Part shown: positions 1-12,300 of the stretch, one piece after another
Numbering within the stretch: the stretch's first letter is position 1
Layout: each line of letters begins with the position of its first letter
Origin: Thauera sp.
GTDB taxonomy: Bacteria; Pseudomonadota; Gammaproteobacteria; Burkholderiales; Rhodocyclaceae
Direction: 5' to 3'
Assembly: GCA_017302295.1 (NCBI GenBank)
Contig: JAFLDS010000002.1
Span: forward strand, 186,001-250,000
Length of the DNA stretch: 64,000 bases
The notes under the pieces: generated by a model
Told to the model about the DNA's origin: nothing
What the model saw: the letters and a program-made list of their open reading frames with translations, nothing else
Databases searched by the model: none
Position numbers and translations under genes: made by a program

Positions 1-1241
1 TACGACGCATAAAGCGCCTGCATTCTTGGCCGATACACATGGACCGCATCGTCGTATTGGGAAGCCATCGTGCCCGCCAGGATCTCCTTGAGCGAGCCCT
101 TCACGTCGGGGCTCGCCACCTGATCGTGGATGTCGTTCAGCGTGATGTTGCCAACGCCGGTCTCTGCAAGATATCTCGGTATGTCGGTCAATGCCTCGTG
201 AAGAACGACCTGGAACGACACTTTGCGATCCAACTCCCAGAGACCAGGAAGATCCATCTCGATGAATGTGACGCCAGCGGCCTGAAGCTTCGAGCGTGCG
301 GAACGCATGACGGCCTGGACTTCCGCATCCGTGTCGGTCCAGAAACTGCTCGGCACGCCGATTCTCAAACCAGCCAGACCGGCGGCCTTCACGACTGGCC
401 CGCCAGTAATCGCAGCATCCAGCAATGCGACGTCCGCCATCGTACGGGCCATTGGCCCGATCGTATCCCGCGTGTGACAGATCGGGAGGACGCCCTTTCC
501 GCTGTAGCGCCTTTCGTCGCGCCCATTGCCCACCGACGGTCTCAGACCGGCAATCCCACAGAGTGAACACGGAATGCGGACCGACCCTCCGGTATCGGTA
601 CCCAGCCCCGCCGGCGAAATTCGGGCAGCAATGGCCGCGCCCGTCCCGCCCGAAGATCCCCCAGGAACTCGCGAGCGGTCGTAAGGATTGCGCACAACCC
701 CCGCAAACGGCGAAAAGTTCGTGCTGGTCGTGCCGAAGGCCAATTCATGCATATTGGCCTTGCCGATAATGATCGCGCCGGCATCGACCAAGCGCTGGAG
801 GGTCGGCGCATTTTCCTTCGGGCGAAGATCCTTGAGTGCCGGCGTCCCGCCCGTAGTGGGAAGGTCGGCCGTGTTGATGTTGTCCTTCACGACGATTGGC
901 AGGCCGGCGAGCAAAGGCAGGGGCCTACCCTTCGCCACCAGGGAATCGATGTTCCTCGCGGCGGCCAGCGCGGCGCCCTCGTTCAGGCTGATCATGCTGT
1001 TCAGGTCGGCGAGCTTCCTGGCCCGCTCGAGAAGCGTCTTGACATAAAGCTCGGCGGAAAGGCGGCCGGACTTTATCGCGTCGACCGCCTGCGAGGCGGT
1101 CAGCTCTGCCTGCTCCGCTGGATTCATCGCACCTTTCCTCATGCCTGCGCATCCGCCAAGCATCGAACCCATTGCCGACGATGCCGCAACCGTTGTGGTC
1201 GCGATCAGGAATCGGCGGCGTGACTCGTTGTTGATACCCAT
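1..1241 (-). CDS. Amidase-signature hydrolase, candidate mandelamide hydrolase, C-terminus outside window
   Basis: Reading leftward from an ATG at 1241, the frame stays open to the window edge (about 413 residues), so the C-terminus is missing. It is an amidase-signature enzyme: catalytic Lys about residue 119 (IVVKDN), the GGSSGG box with Ser196, and the nucleophile Ser220 in GTDTGGS. The 24-residue spacing of the two serines matches the family. The N-terminus has a twin-arginine stretch (SRRRFLI, 7-13) and then a lipobox-like LGGC at 28-31, so it may be a Tat-exported, lipid-anchored enzyme. It is the last visible gene of the mandelate operon. In Pseudomonas putida the mdl cluster includes the amidase MdlY, which hydrolyses mandelamide to mandelate, so the same role is likely. 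Substrate is inferred from context; other aryl amides are possible. Confidence 0.8.
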   Translation of the reverse strand, partial: MGINNESRRRFLIATTTVAASSAMGSMLGGCAGMRKGAMNPAEQAELTASQAVDAIKSGRLSAELYVKTLLERARKLADLNSMISLNEGAALAAARNIDSLVAKGRPLPLLAGLPIVVKDNINTADLPTTGGTPALKDLRPKENAPTLQRLVDAGAIIIGKANMHELAFGTTSTNFSPFAGVVRNPYDRSRVPGGSSGGTGAAIAARISPAGLGTDTGGSVRIPCSLCGIAGLRPSVGNGRDERRYSGKGVLPICHTRDTIGPMARTMADVALLDAAITGGPVVKAAGLAGLRIGVPSSFWTDTDAEVQAVMRSARSKLQAAGVTFIEMDLPGLWELDRKVSFQVVLHEALTDIPRYLAETGVGNITLNDIHDQVASPDVKGSLKEILAGTMASQYDDAVHVYRPRMQALYAS

Positions 1242-1329
1242 TTTGCTCAAGATCCACGAAATATGTGAAGAGACGGACTTGCCGGCCCTGTCTTCCGACC
1301 AATGAACCGGCAGGGCCCGCGACATCCCC

Positions 1330-1860
1330 TCAAGCGGAACGGGCCGGATCGGCCACCCTGGACTGGATTCCGGCAAAGCCGCTCATGAACACCTGCTGCA
1401 CGAGCTCGCGAGTCGGCTGATCCTGATCCTCGCCAGCACCAAGGGGACGCCGGAAACTGCCTTTCCAGTGGACCGTGCAGCGTCGCGGGTCGGCGGCGGT
1501 CACCCACATCTCCCCGACGTATCCATGGAGCGGCAGATTGGTCTTGAGAATCCGGTAGCGGAAGTGCTGCCGGATCTCGTCGTAACTCAACAGTTCGCTG
1601 ATCACGTAGCCGCCGCCCTGGATCTCGAACTCGCGCACGGCCCCCGGCACGCCCTCTTCACCCAGGATCAACCGGCAATTCAGCGTGGCGGGATGCCAGC
1701 CGTCGATCGCGCCAAAGGTCTTGAAGGCATTCCATGCGGTCCGGGCATCGGCTTCGAGATCGATCCTGTCGTATATCTCGAGATACTCCTTGCCGGAAGA
1801 CCCGGCAAAGCCGGCCACATCCGTTTCCAAGTGTTCACGCAAATTCTTCTTCGTCGTCAT
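1330..1860 (-). CDS. SRPBCC (START/polyketide-cyclase-like) family protein in mandelate operon
   Basis: A 176-residue cytosolic protein. The start at 1860 is chosen because AAGGAGACAAGG lies just before it; the frame stays open further upstream without a comparable site. The sequence has the look of the SRPBCC hydrophobic-pocket fold: an N-terminal YDRIDLEADARTAWNAF segment (typical IDIPADPVWAAF-like opening), a GAVREFEI turn and a TVHWKGSF strand near the end, as in MxaD/polyketide-cyclase-like proteins. These bind small hydrophobic ligands or catalyse cyclisation or hydrolysis. Its place between the mandelate racemase and amidase genes suggests it acts on an aromatic hydroxy acid, amide or aldehyde, but no member with this exact job is known to me. 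Fold call moderate, function unknown. Confidence 0.6.
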   Translation of the reverse strand: MTTKKNLREHLETDVAGFAGSSGKEYLEIYDRIDLEADARTAWNAFKTFGAIDGWHPATLNCRLILGEEGVPGAVREFEIQGGGYVISELLSYDEIRQHFRYRILKTNLPLHGYVGEMWVTAADPRRCTVHWKGSFRRPLGAGEDQDQPTRELVQQVFMSGFAGIQSRVADPARSA

Positions 1861-1973
1861 CCTTGTCTCCTTGCTGGTTTCGCCGCCTGCATCGTGACCG
1901 ACATCCGGCGCACGGGATCGGGTATTGCGGCGCGTTGCCCGCTGCTTGTCGACAAACTCGTCTCCGAGCCCGC

Positions 1974-3068
1974 TCACACGCCGAAGCGGGCGACTGCCTC
2001 CTCGTTCCACGCTACGCCCGTTCCCGGGGCGTCGTCCGGGACCGCTGCGCCGTCGCGGAACGCCAGCGGCTTGGCCAGAACCGGGCCCGCGAGATCCATG
2101 CGCTCCAGCCAGTGCGCCGTCGGGGTCACCGCCAGCAGGTGGGCGCTGATCTCCTGGAAGATGTGGCTCGACATCGGCAAGCCGCGCATCTCCGCAAGGG
2201 CCGCCGCCTTGAGCCAACCGGTGACGCCGCCGATCTTCATGACGTCGGGCATGCCCAGGTCGCAGGCGCCGGCGTCCAGCGCGCGCTGCATTTCCTCGAC
2301 ACCGCACCAGTTCTCGCCCATCTGGATCGGCAGGGCGGCCTGCGTACGGATGCGGGCGTGCCCGGCGTAGTCCTCCTGCAGGGTCGGCTCCTCGATCCAC
2401 GACAAGCCGTATTGCTGCAGGGCACGAATGCGACGCTGCGCTTCGGGGACGGATAGCGATTGGTTGTAGTCGACCATCAGGTCGACTTCGCTGCCGATGC
2501 GCTTGCGGATGACCTCGACGATGTGGCAGTCGTCGCGCAGATCCTTGTAGCCGATCTTGATCTTGATGGCACGAAAGCCCGCATCGACGGCCCTTTCGGC
2601 ACGCAGCAGGCCGATCGTCTCGCCATCCATGCTGTGGCTGTCATAGGCGGGGACGGGCCTCACCTTTCCGCCGAGCAGTTCGGCCAGCGGGAGCCCATGC
2701 GCCTTGGCGAGGGCATCCCAGGCCGCCATGTCCAGGCCTGCGCAGGCCATCATCGCAATGCCGCTGCGCCCGATCAGCCGCAGGCGCGCGGCAAGAAGCC
2801 GATCGAACGCATAAGGCGCCAGCGCCTGTCCGCACAGCACCGTGCCGAGCGATTGGACCAGCACACGCGTGCTTTCCAGCGCCAGGGGGGTGTAGGTGAA
2901 GACATAGGCGTGCCCGACGATGCCATTGCTCAGGTACAGGTCGATGAGCACCAGCGGCGATGCGTCCACCGTTCCGACGCTGGTCTTCACCGGGTATTCG
3001 AGCGGCACCATCACCGAACGCGCAACGATGCGCTCGACGATGCAATTGGCGATTTTTTCCGTGTTCAT
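1974..3068 (-). CDS. mdlA: Mandelate racemase
   Basis: A 364-residue enolase-superfamily enzyme that interconverts (R)- and (S)-mandelate through a Mg2+-stabilised enediolate. All known catalytic positions are visible, at a constant +5 offset from the P. putida enzyme: KIK at 169-171 (Lys171 is the S-specific base), metal ligands Asp200, Glu226 and Glu252, Asp275 and His302 (R-specific base pair), and Glu322. The stretch MPDVMKIGGVTGW around Asp275 is typical of true mandelate racemases, so this is not just a general MR-family dehydratase. Its ATG overlaps the mdlB stop by 4 bases (ATGA), which points to coupled translation. It lets the cell use both mandelate enantiomers through the S-specific dehydrogenase next door. 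Confidence 0.95.
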   Translation of the reverse strand: MNTEKIANCIVERIVARSVMVPLEYPVKTSVGTVDASPLVLIDLYLSNGIVGHAYVFTYTPLALESTRVLVQSLGTVLCGQALAPYAFDRLLAARLRLIGRSGIAMMACAGLDMAAWDALAKAHGLPLAELLGGKVRPVPAYDSHSMDGETIGLLRAERAVDAGFRAIKIKIGYKDLRDDCHIVEVIRKRIGSEVDLMVDYNQSLSVPEAQRRIRALQQYGLSWIEEPTLQEDYAGHARIRTQAALPIQMGENWCGVEEMQRALDAGACDLGMPDVMKIGGVTGWLKAAALAEMRGLPMSSHIFQEISAHLLAVTPTAHWLERMDLAGPVLAKPLAFRDGAAVPDDAPGTGVAWNEEAVARFGV

Positions 3069-4246
3069 GAAGCAATCCCTCGCGTGATGTCCTGGTGAAA
3101 GTGGAGCTCGGCGCTCCGTAAAATGTCGCGATTCAAGTCCGCCACCGCGGCTGCCCCGGTCAGCGTCATGGCGCGTTCCAGCTCCGTCGCGATCAGCTTG
3201 AGAACCGCTGCCGCCCCGTCCTCGCCATCGACGGCAAGCCCGTAGAGCAGAGGGCGGCCGATGAACACCCCCTTCGCCCCCAGCGCGAGCGCCTTGACCA
3301 CGTCCAGCCCGCTGCGGAAACCGCTATCGACGAACACCGGTAGATGCCCGTCGACCGCCTGCAGGACGCCGTCCAGCGCGCCGATTGTCGACATCGCGCC
3401 ATCGAGCTGGCGGCCGCCGTGGTTGGAGACGATCAAGCCGTCGACGCCGGCCGACCGTGCCCTGGCGGCGTCCTCGGGGTGCAGCACGCCCTTGATCAGC
3501 AGCGGTCCATCCCACAGGCGCCGCAGCCAGCCCAGACTCTCCCACGTCAGGCTGCGATCCATCTCGCGGCTGAGCAGGGCCGCCTGCAGTTGCAGGGTGT
3601 CGGCCCCTTCCTCTTCGGCAAGATTGACGAAAGCCGGCATGCCGCTGGCCACGAAGCGCGTCAGCCAGCGGGGATGGAGCGCCAGATTGAACAAGGTTGC
3701 CGGCGAGGGCCTGAACGGCAGACGGAAACCATTGCGGACGTCGCGCTCGCGATAACCGCTGACCGGCACATCGACCGTCAGCACGAGCGCGCCGTAGCCG
3801 GCCCGACGCGCGCGACGCACCATCTGCTCGGCAATGCTGCGCTCACGCATGACGTAGAGCTGCAGCCAGTTCAGCGGCGACGGCGAGGACGCGACGGCCT
3901 CGAGCCGCGCGTTCGACGCGGTCGACAGCACGAACGGGATACCACAGCTCGCGGCCGCACGCGCCAGCAGCACATCGCCGAGCGGACGCGTCAGACCGTT
4001 GAAACCCATGGGCGCGACAGCGAAGGGATGGCGCCATGTCTGTCCGAACACTTCGATGGAGGTGTCCAGCGCGGACGTGTCCCTGAGCGTCCGCGGCAGC
4101 AGCGCCAGTCGATCGAGCCCGGCACGGTTGCGTCGCAGACACTCGCCACGCTCGGCGGCGCCATCGACATAGTCGAAGACGAAGCGCGGCAGGACTTTCT
4201 TCGCAGCGCGTCGGTAGTCCTCGACGTTCAACTTCATGGAAGCCAT
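3065..4246 (-). CDS. mdlB: (S)-Mandelate dehydrogenase, FMN-dependent
   Basis: A 393-residue alpha-hydroxy-acid oxidase-family flavoprotein, the same length as P. putida MdlB. It oxidises (S)-mandelate to benzoylformate and passes electrons to the quinone pool rather than to O2. Visible residues: Tyr26, Tyr131, Arg167, and the catalytic pair His276/Arg279 in SNHGGRQLD, followed by the FMN-phosphate region DSGFRSG...GRPLLYG. The insert at about 175-210 corresponds to the loop that anchors the Pseudomonas enzyme to the membrane. The start at 4246 has GGAG about 8 bases upstream; a second in-frame ATG at 4237 is possible. It sits 25 bases after the benzaldehyde dehydrogenase gene and overlaps mdlA. 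Confidence 0.93.
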   Translation of the reverse strand: MASMKLNVEDYRRAAKKVLPRFVFDYVDGAAERGECLRRNRAGLDRLALLPRTLRDTSALDTSIEVFGQTWRHPFAVAPMGFNGLTRPLGDVLLARAAASCGIPFVLSTASNARLEAVASSPSPLNWLQLYVMRERSIAEQMVRRARRAGYGALVLTVDVPVSGYRERDVRNGFRLPFRPSPATLFNLALHPRWLTRFVASGMPAFVNLAEEEGADTLQLQAALLSREMDRSLTWESLGWLRRLWDGPLLIKGVLHPEDAARARSAGVDGLIVSNHGGRQLDGAMSTIGALDGVLQAVDGHLPVFVDSGFRSGLDVVKALALGAKGVFIGRPLLYGLAVDGEDGAAAVLKLIATELERAMTLTGAAAVADLNRDILRSAELHFHQDITRGIAS

Positions 4247-4271
4247 GATGCCGCTCCGAAGGATGGCGCGC

Positions 4272-5756
4272 TCACAGCGGATAGGCCTGTGCCGAACCGC
4301 GGATGGTGACCCATTGCCACTGGGTGAATTCCTCCCAGTTGGCCGGACCGCCGATGCTCGTTCCATTGCCCGAGGCGCCGACGCCACCGAAGGGATTCAC
4401 CACGTCGTCAGCCACCGTCTGGTCATTGATGTGCAGCAGACCGGTTCTGAGCCGGTTGCCGATTTCAAGTGCGCGCCCGACCGAGTTCGAGATCACCCCG
4501 GCGGACAGGCCGTATTCCGTCCGGTTCGCCAGCATCACCGCCTCGTCGTCGGTGTCGAAGCCGGTGATGCAGGCAACCGGCCCGAAGATTTCCTCTTCGA
4601 AAGCGGGCATGCCGGGCTTCACGCCGCTCAGGACGGTCGGCCAGAAGAACAGTGCGTCGTGCCGTCCGCCCGCCTCGAGTTTCGCCCCCGCGGCCACCGA
4701 GCGATCGACGATGTCCTGTGCGCTGCGCACCTGCGCGGCATTGATCATCGGCCCCAGCGCGGCGGCGTCGGTCGCCGGGTTGCCGACGGTCAGTTGCTGC
4801 GCCTTGGCGGCAAGCCGGCGCGCGAACTCGTCCTCGATGGTGCGCTGAACCAGGATGCGACCGGTCGCCATGCAGATCTGGCCCTGGTGCAGGTAGGCGC
4901 CCCACGCCGCATTCGACACGGCGACGTCGAGATCGGCGTCGTCGAGCACGATCAGGGTGTTCTTGCCCCCGAGTTCGAGCGAGACCTTCTTCAGGTTGGC
5001 GCCGGCCAGCTCTCCCACCTTGCGCCCGGCTGCGGTCGATCCGGTAAAGGCGATCATCGCCACGTGCGGATCGCGGCACAGCGCCGCGCCAAGATCGCCG
5101 CCGCCGGTCAACACATGGAGCACGCCGTTCGGCAGGCCGGCCTCGGCCAGCAGTCTGGCGATGATCACGCCACCGCTGATCGCGGTGCGCGGGTCGGGTT
5201 TCAACACCACCGCGTTGCCCACCGCCAGTGCCGGCGCGACGGCGCGCATGGCCAGGTAGAGCGGGAAGTTGAACGGAGCGATCACGCCGATCACCCCCAG
5301 CGGCGCTCGCCGGCACATGCTGAGGCGGTCCGCCGTGCTGGGCAGCACCAGGCCCTGGGCCTGTGAGGGCATCGCGGCGGCTTCCCGCAAGCTGCGAATC
5401 GTGATGGAAAGCTCGAATTCGGCCTTCGCACGGGTCGATCCGCTCTCGCGCACGATCCACCCGGTCAGCTCCGCGAAATGGCGCTCGCCGAGTTCGGCCG
5501 CCGTCCGCAGAATCCGCGCCCGATCCTCGAAATGCATCTTCGCCCAGCTCCCTTGCGCGCGGGCCGCGGCGGCGCTGAAGCGGCCGAGCTCATCGCCGGC
5601 AAGCATCCCGATCCGGCTCAGCACCTCGCCGGTCGCCGGCTCGATGATCTCCGCCTGCTGTCCGCAGCGTTCCCAGGTGCCGGAGAACACGCTCTCGGCC
5701 CACTCCGATTCGTTCAGCCAGGCTCCGCCGGCGGTATTTGATAGCGTCTCGTTCAT
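4272..5756 (-). CDS. Benzaldehyde dehydrogenase, XylC-like aldehyde dehydrogenase
   Basis: A 494-residue NAD(P)-dependent aldehyde dehydrogenase, the last oxidative step of mandelate degradation (benzaldehyde to benzoate). Key residues are Asn163 (PFNFP), the cofactor loop FTGSTAAGRKVG, general base Glu261 (ELGGKN) and nucleophile Cys295 in GQICMATGR. That active-site box and the length match the TOL-plasmid XylC type, not the shorter class-3 MdlD of P. putida, so the same pathway step is filled by a different ALDH branch. The frame extends to an ATG at 5786, but the ATG at 5756 has GGAG six bases upstream and the upstream one has no site, so 5756 is preferred. It lies 42 bases after mdlC. 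Confidence 0.9.
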   Translation of the reverse strand: MNETLSNTAGGAWLNESEWAESVFSGTWERCGQQAEIIEPATGEVLSRIGMLAGDELGRFSAAAARAQGSWAKMHFEDRARILRTAAELGERHFAELTGWIVRESGSTRAKAEFELSITIRSLREAAAMPSQAQGLVLPSTADRLSMCRRAPLGVIGVIAPFNFPLYLAMRAVAPALAVGNAVVLKPDPRTAISGGVIIARLLAEAGLPNGVLHVLTGGGDLGAALCRDPHVAMIAFTGSTAAGRKVGELAGANLKKVSLELGGKNTLIVLDDADLDVAVSNAAWGAYLHQGQICMATGRILVQRTIEDEFARRLAAKAQQLTVGNPATDAAALGPMINAAQVRSAQDIVDRSVAAGAKLEAGGRHDALFFWPTVLSGVKPGMPAFEEEIFGPVACITGFDTDDEAVMLANRTEYGLSAGVISNSVGRALEIGNRLRTGLLHINDQTVADDVVNPFGGVGASGNGTSIGGPANWEEFTQWQWVTIRGSAQAYPL

Positions 5757-5798
5757 TGTCGTCTCCAATTCCTTGTCGATATTCATGAGCGCGTCCGT

Positions 5799-8833
<3,035 letters not shown>

Positions 8834-9095
8834 TGGACACCTCCGGTGCCCGAGTCATGCGCTGCGACGCATTGCGGTCCTGCCTTCCACGTCTCGTACC
8901 GGGGCACCGACGTACCGGTCCCGGCCTTGCACGGGTATTCCATTCGATTTGTCTCCACGTTTGCCATTCCTCCTGTTGGTTGCCGCGCCGGTTCAGTGGA
9001 ATCGAGTTGGCCAGCACCGCGGAGGTCAGACTAAACAGGTTGATCGATCGATAAAACGCAACTAACCTATGTTACAAATCGATGGTATCTATACA
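8834..9095. promoter_or_regulatory. Divergent control region between mandelate operon and lysR
   Basis: About 260 bases separate the leftward MFS start from the rightward lysR start. At 9040-9055 lies TTGATCGATCGATAAA, a 14/16 palindrome, followed by AT-rich DNA and ATCGAT-type half sites (9069-9085). LysR-type regulators usually bind interrupted dyads with a T-N11-A core in such divergent regions, so this is the likely operator for mandelate-responsive control. No clear -35/-10 pair could be assigned with confidence. Confidence 0.5.
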
Positions 9096-9995
9096 ATGGA
9101 ACAGATCGACCTCAATCTGATTCGTGTGTTCGTCGCCATCTACGAGACACAGAGCGCGACAGCGGCCGCCGAGCAGCTCGACATCACGCAGCCGACGGTC
9201 AGCTACGGCCTGGCGAAGTTGAGGGACACGTTGTCGGACCGGCTTTTCGTCCGCGAAGGGCGCAGCCTCAAACCGACGCCGCGCGCAAGCCTGCTTTATC
9301 CAAAGCTGCGCGATGCCCTGATCGGCATCGGGAAGGCGATCGAGGAAACCCACCGCTTCGATCCCGAGACGGCCTCGCGCATGTTCGGCATCGCCATGAC
9401 CGATATCGGCAGCCTGTATTTCCTGCCAGCGCTCGAAGCGGATTTCCGCGCGAAGGCCCCGCGCATCGGCATCGAGGTCCGGCAAGTCACCGTCGACGAC
9501 ATCGTCGATCAGCTTGCTTCGGGGAAACTCGACACGGCGGTCGGCAATCTGCCATCCCTGCGCGGCCAGACGCGCAGTGCGGTGCTGTTTCGCGAACACT
9601 ACGTCTGCCTGATGGGCGCAGACCATGCGGCCGCCATCGGCGAACTGACGATGGACCGCTTTCTCGCCAGCCGCCACGTGGCCGTGTCGTCCACCTATTC
9701 GGGGCATCGGCTCGCCGAGGATGCCCTGCTGGATCAGGGCATTTCGCGCCAGATCGTCGTGCGAACGCCGTATTACACGGCTCTGCCGCTCTTGCTCGCA
9801 CATAGCGACCTGATCGTGCTGCTGCCCTCGCGCATCGCGCGACTCTTCGCGACGCAAACGGCTGTGGTCGCACTGCCGGCACCCATGGATTTGCCCGAAT
9901 TCGACGTCAGGATGCACTGGCACGCGAGACACGAGGCGAGTCCCGCGCTCGGCTGGCTGCTCGACCGTCTTGCCGCGATCGGCAAGAACTTGTAA
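9096..9995 (+). CDS. LysR-family regulator of the mandelate operon
   Basis: A 299-residue LysR-type transcriptional regulator. The N-terminal winged helix-turn-helix is clear (LNLIRVFVAIYETQS...ITQPTVSYGLAKLRDTLSDRLFVREG), followed by the effector domain with MTDIGSLYFLP, typical of the NahR/LinR-like branch that senses aromatic acids. The start is uncertain: an in-frame ATG at 9069 would add nine residues, but MEQIDLNLIRVF at 9096 is the usual family beginning; neither has a strong ribosome-binding site. It is divergent from the mandelate operon, so it most likely activates it with mandelate, benzoylformate or a related acid as inducer. Confidence 0.85.
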   Translation: MEQIDLNLIRVFVAIYETQSATAAAEQLDITQPTVSYGLAKLRDTLSDRLFVREGRSLKPTPRASLLYPKLRDALIGIGKAIEETHRFDPETASRMFGIAMTDIGSLYFLPALEADFRAKAPRIGIEVRQVTVDDIVDQLASGKLDTAVGNLPSLRGQTRSAVLFREHYVCLMGADHAAAIGELTMDRFLASRHVAVSSTYSGHRLAEDALLDQGISRQIVVRTPYYTALPLLLAHSDLIVLLPSRIARLFATQTAVVALPAPMDLPEFDVRMHWHARHEASPALGWLLDRLAAIGKNL

Positions 9996-10074
9996 CGCAC
10001 TCGCCAATCCGCTTCGAGTATCCCGCCTATGCGAGCGGGCCGAGAGGTACGACGTGCTACGAAGTGCCGGCCGT

Positions 10075-10099
10075 CAACAATAAAAATCGCGTTCCTTAT
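10075..10099 (+). promoter_or_regulatory. Orphan copy of the sulfur-island motif
   Basis: AAAAATCGCGTTCCTTAT at 10082-10099 matches the core of the element seen before the sulfur operons (AAAATCTGCGTTGCTTAT) at 14 of 18 bases. Here it lies between the 3' ends of lysR and the SLC13 gene, so no start codon follows in the expected orientation. It may be a decayed site, an extra binding site or chance. A weak hairpin (CCCGC/GCGGG, about 10022-10039) just before it may end lysR transcription. Confidence 0.3.
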
Positions 10100-10149
10100 T
10101 CTGTTTCTTGCTAAGCAGTGCCCGATTCAGGGCCTGCCCCACCCCATGC

Positions 10150-11955
10150 TCAAGGCACGAAGGGCCAGAACAGCGGGATCAGTGCGCTGCACAACAGCCA
10201 GGTGATGATGTTCATCGGGATACCCAGCCGGGCGAAGTCGCTGAAGCGGTAATTGCCTGCGCTATAGACCAGCGTATTGGTCTGGTAGCCGATCGGGGTG
10301 GCGAAACTGCAGCTCGCGGCGAACATCACGCCCACCACGAAGGGGCGCGGATCGACACCCAGCTGCTGGGCGAGCCCGATCACCACCGGTGTGAACAACA
10401 CGGCGATCGCATTGTTGCTCAGCGCCTCGGTCGCGACCGAGGTGATCAGGATCACCAGCGACAGCATCACCCATGGCGACATGCCCTGCCCGATCTGCGC
10501 CAGCCAGGCGGCCAGCATCTGGTCGAGACCGGAACTGCGCATCGCGGTGCTGATGGCGAGCATGCCGAAGATCAACATCAGGATGGGCCACTCGATCGAC
10601 TTGTAGGCCTCGTCGCTGGTAATGCAGCCGGTGACCATCACCACCACCGCGCCGATCAGCGCCAGGCCCTCGATCGGCATCACGTCGAGCGCGGCCAGCA
10701 GCATCACGCCGACGATCGTCGCCAGGGCGATCGGCGCCTTGTGACGGCGATTCGCCGTCTGGCGTCCCTCGGTGATGGCGAACAGGTCGCCGTTGTCGCA
10801 GAAGCGCTTGATCTGGGCAGGCGTCCCCTCCACCAGCAGCAGGTCGCCCGACAGCAACTGGAAGTCGTCGCCGATCTGCGCGAACGAGGCATTGCGCCTA
10901 TGCACCGCCACCAGGTGGATGCCATAGCGCGCCAGCAGGTCGAGATCGCGGATCGGGCGCTGGATGTAGCGCGAGGTCGGACCGACGATCGCCTCGACCA
11001 TGACCACGTCGCTCCGGCGCAGCGTTTCCAGGTCGTGGGGGTCGCCTCCTGGCTGGGCCTGGAGCCCGACGAGGTCGGTGCTGCGCAGCTCCATCATCGC
11101 ATCGCTGCGACTATGGACCACAACGCGATCGCCTGAGGCCAGGCGAGTCTCGGGATCGGGCTCGTTGAACTCGGCTTCGCCGCGCACCAGATTCAGCACT
11201 CTGATCGTTCCGTTGCTGAGCCGGGCCTCGCGCAGCGTCTTGCCAGCCAGGTGCGAACCCTCGGGCACGAACAGCTCGGTCATGAACCAGCGTTCTCCGC
11301 TGCCGGCGCCGAACTGCTGCGTCAGTGTCTCACGCACCGGCAGCAGCCGCGGCGCGAAGAACAGCATGAAGGCGCCGCCCACCGCAGCCATGATGATCGC
11401 CGGCAGGCTGATCTCGAACATCGAGAACGGCGCGAGGCCCTGCGCCCGCGCCACGCCATCCACCAGGATGTTGGTCGACGTACCGACCATCGTCACCAGC
11501 CCGCCGAGGATGGTCGAGTACGAGAGCGGAATCAGCAGCCGCGACGGCGCCATGCCGTGGCGGGTGGCCACCGCGATCACCGCCGGGATCATCACCATGA
11601 CCACCGGCGTGTTGTTGATGAAGGGCGAAACCAGCAGGCAGATACACATCAGCGCTGCCAGCAGGCGGCGTTCGCTGGCGCCGGCGGCCGCACTCAGCCA
11701 CTCGCCGAGTTTGTCCACGCAGCCGGTGCGCGACAACGCCCCGCTGATGATGAACAGGCAGGCGATGGTGATCGGCGCGCTATTGCTGAAGACGCCGATC
11801 ACATCCTTCGCCTTCAGGACTCCGCCGACGAGCAGCACGCTCACCGCCGCCATCACCGCGATGTCGGGCTTCACCCATTCGCGCACGAAGGCGACGAACA
11901 GAACGACGAGGACGACACTGACGAAGGGCGCAGCATAGATTTCGGGCAGCAGCAT
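10150..11955 (-). CDS. SLC13/DASS-family anion transporter with two RCK_C domains, possible sulfate importer
   Basis: A 601-residue membrane protein of the divalent anion:sodium symporter class. The first half carries the SNT-like motifs NNTPV (114-118) and GTSTN (158-162), the second half ATEALSNNAIAVLFTP. Between the halves (about 200-390) are two soluble TrkA-C/RCK_C-like domains, recognisable by the repeated VVEAIVG/ELFVPEGS...L.G..LREA pattern. This layout is shared with SLT-type sulfate transporters of algae and many bacterial homologues. A copy of the sulfur-island motif lies upstream in the orientation used by the other sulfur genes, which supports sulfate or another sulfur oxyanion as substrate; dicarboxylates remain possible. 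ATG 11955 is used; a TTG further upstream (12012) is less likely. Confidence 0.75.
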   Translation of the reverse strand: MLLPEIYAAPFVSVVLVVLFVAFVREWVKPDIAVMAAVSVLLVGGVLKAKDVIGVFSNSAPITIACLFIISGALSRTGCVDKLGEWLSAAAGASERRLLAALMCICLLVSPFINNTPVVMVMIPAVIAVATRHGMAPSRLLIPLSYSTILGGLVTMVGTSTNILVDGVARAQGLAPFSMFEISLPAIIMAAVGGAFMLFFAPRLLPVRETLTQQFGAGSGERWFMTELFVPEGSHLAGKTLREARLSNGTIRVLNLVRGEAEFNEPDPETRLASGDRVVVHSRSDAMMELRSTDLVGLQAQPGGDPHDLETLRRSDVVMVEAIVGPTSRYIQRPIRDLDLLARYGIHLVAVHRRNASFAQIGDDFQLLSGDLLLVEGTPAQIKRFCDNGDLFAITEGRQTANRRHKAPIALATIVGVMLLAALDVMPIEGLALIGAVVVMVTGCITSDEAYKSIEWPILMLIFGMLAISTAMRSSGLDQMLAAWLAQIGQGMSPWVMLSLVILITSVATEALSNNAIAVLFTPVVIGLAQQLGVDPRPFVVGVMFAASCSFATPIGYQTNTLVYSAGNYRFSDFARLGIPMNIITWLLCSALIPLFWPFVP

Positions 11956-12300
11956 GGCGGGCGGTCGAACGCATTGGACGGGGCAGCTTATCGCCGCCCC
12001 TGCAACCGCCAAAGATTAAAAGCTGCAATGCTTATTCCCCAGATTGAAATGGGCTTGGTGCGGTGAGCCTGACGCAAGGTTGCGCCGCCATTTTGTCCAA
12101 CTCGATCGTCGTCACCACAAATCGATAATTCCCACACCCGTGAACGGGATATATTTGCGAACCAGTGCATCGCCATGCCGCGAACAGATTTCCTTGAGCG
12201 TCGCGCGGCGCCAGGACAGAACGAAGCGGTTGCCAGGTCGCGGAACAACGTACCGTCGGGCTCGTGCCACGGGACAGGCTTCGAACACGGAGATGAGAAC
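11956..12300. promoter_or_regulatory. Divergent intergenic region between SLC13 gene and torECAD, with sulfur-island motif
   Basis: This 345-base gap holds no convincing gene. At 12018-12035 is AAAAGCTGCAATGCTTAT, matching the sulfur-island core at 15 of 18 bases and oriented as expected for the leftward SLC13 gene. The remaining 260 bases toward torE contain AT-richer stretches (12120-12155) but I could not identify a TorR box, FNR site or sigma-70 promoter with confidence. Small frames here look like chance. Confidence 0.5.

Noticed and set aside
12120-12300. TorR boxes or an FNR site before torE
   Set aside because: No CTGTTCATAT-type direct repeats or TTGAT-N4-ATCAA dyad were found.
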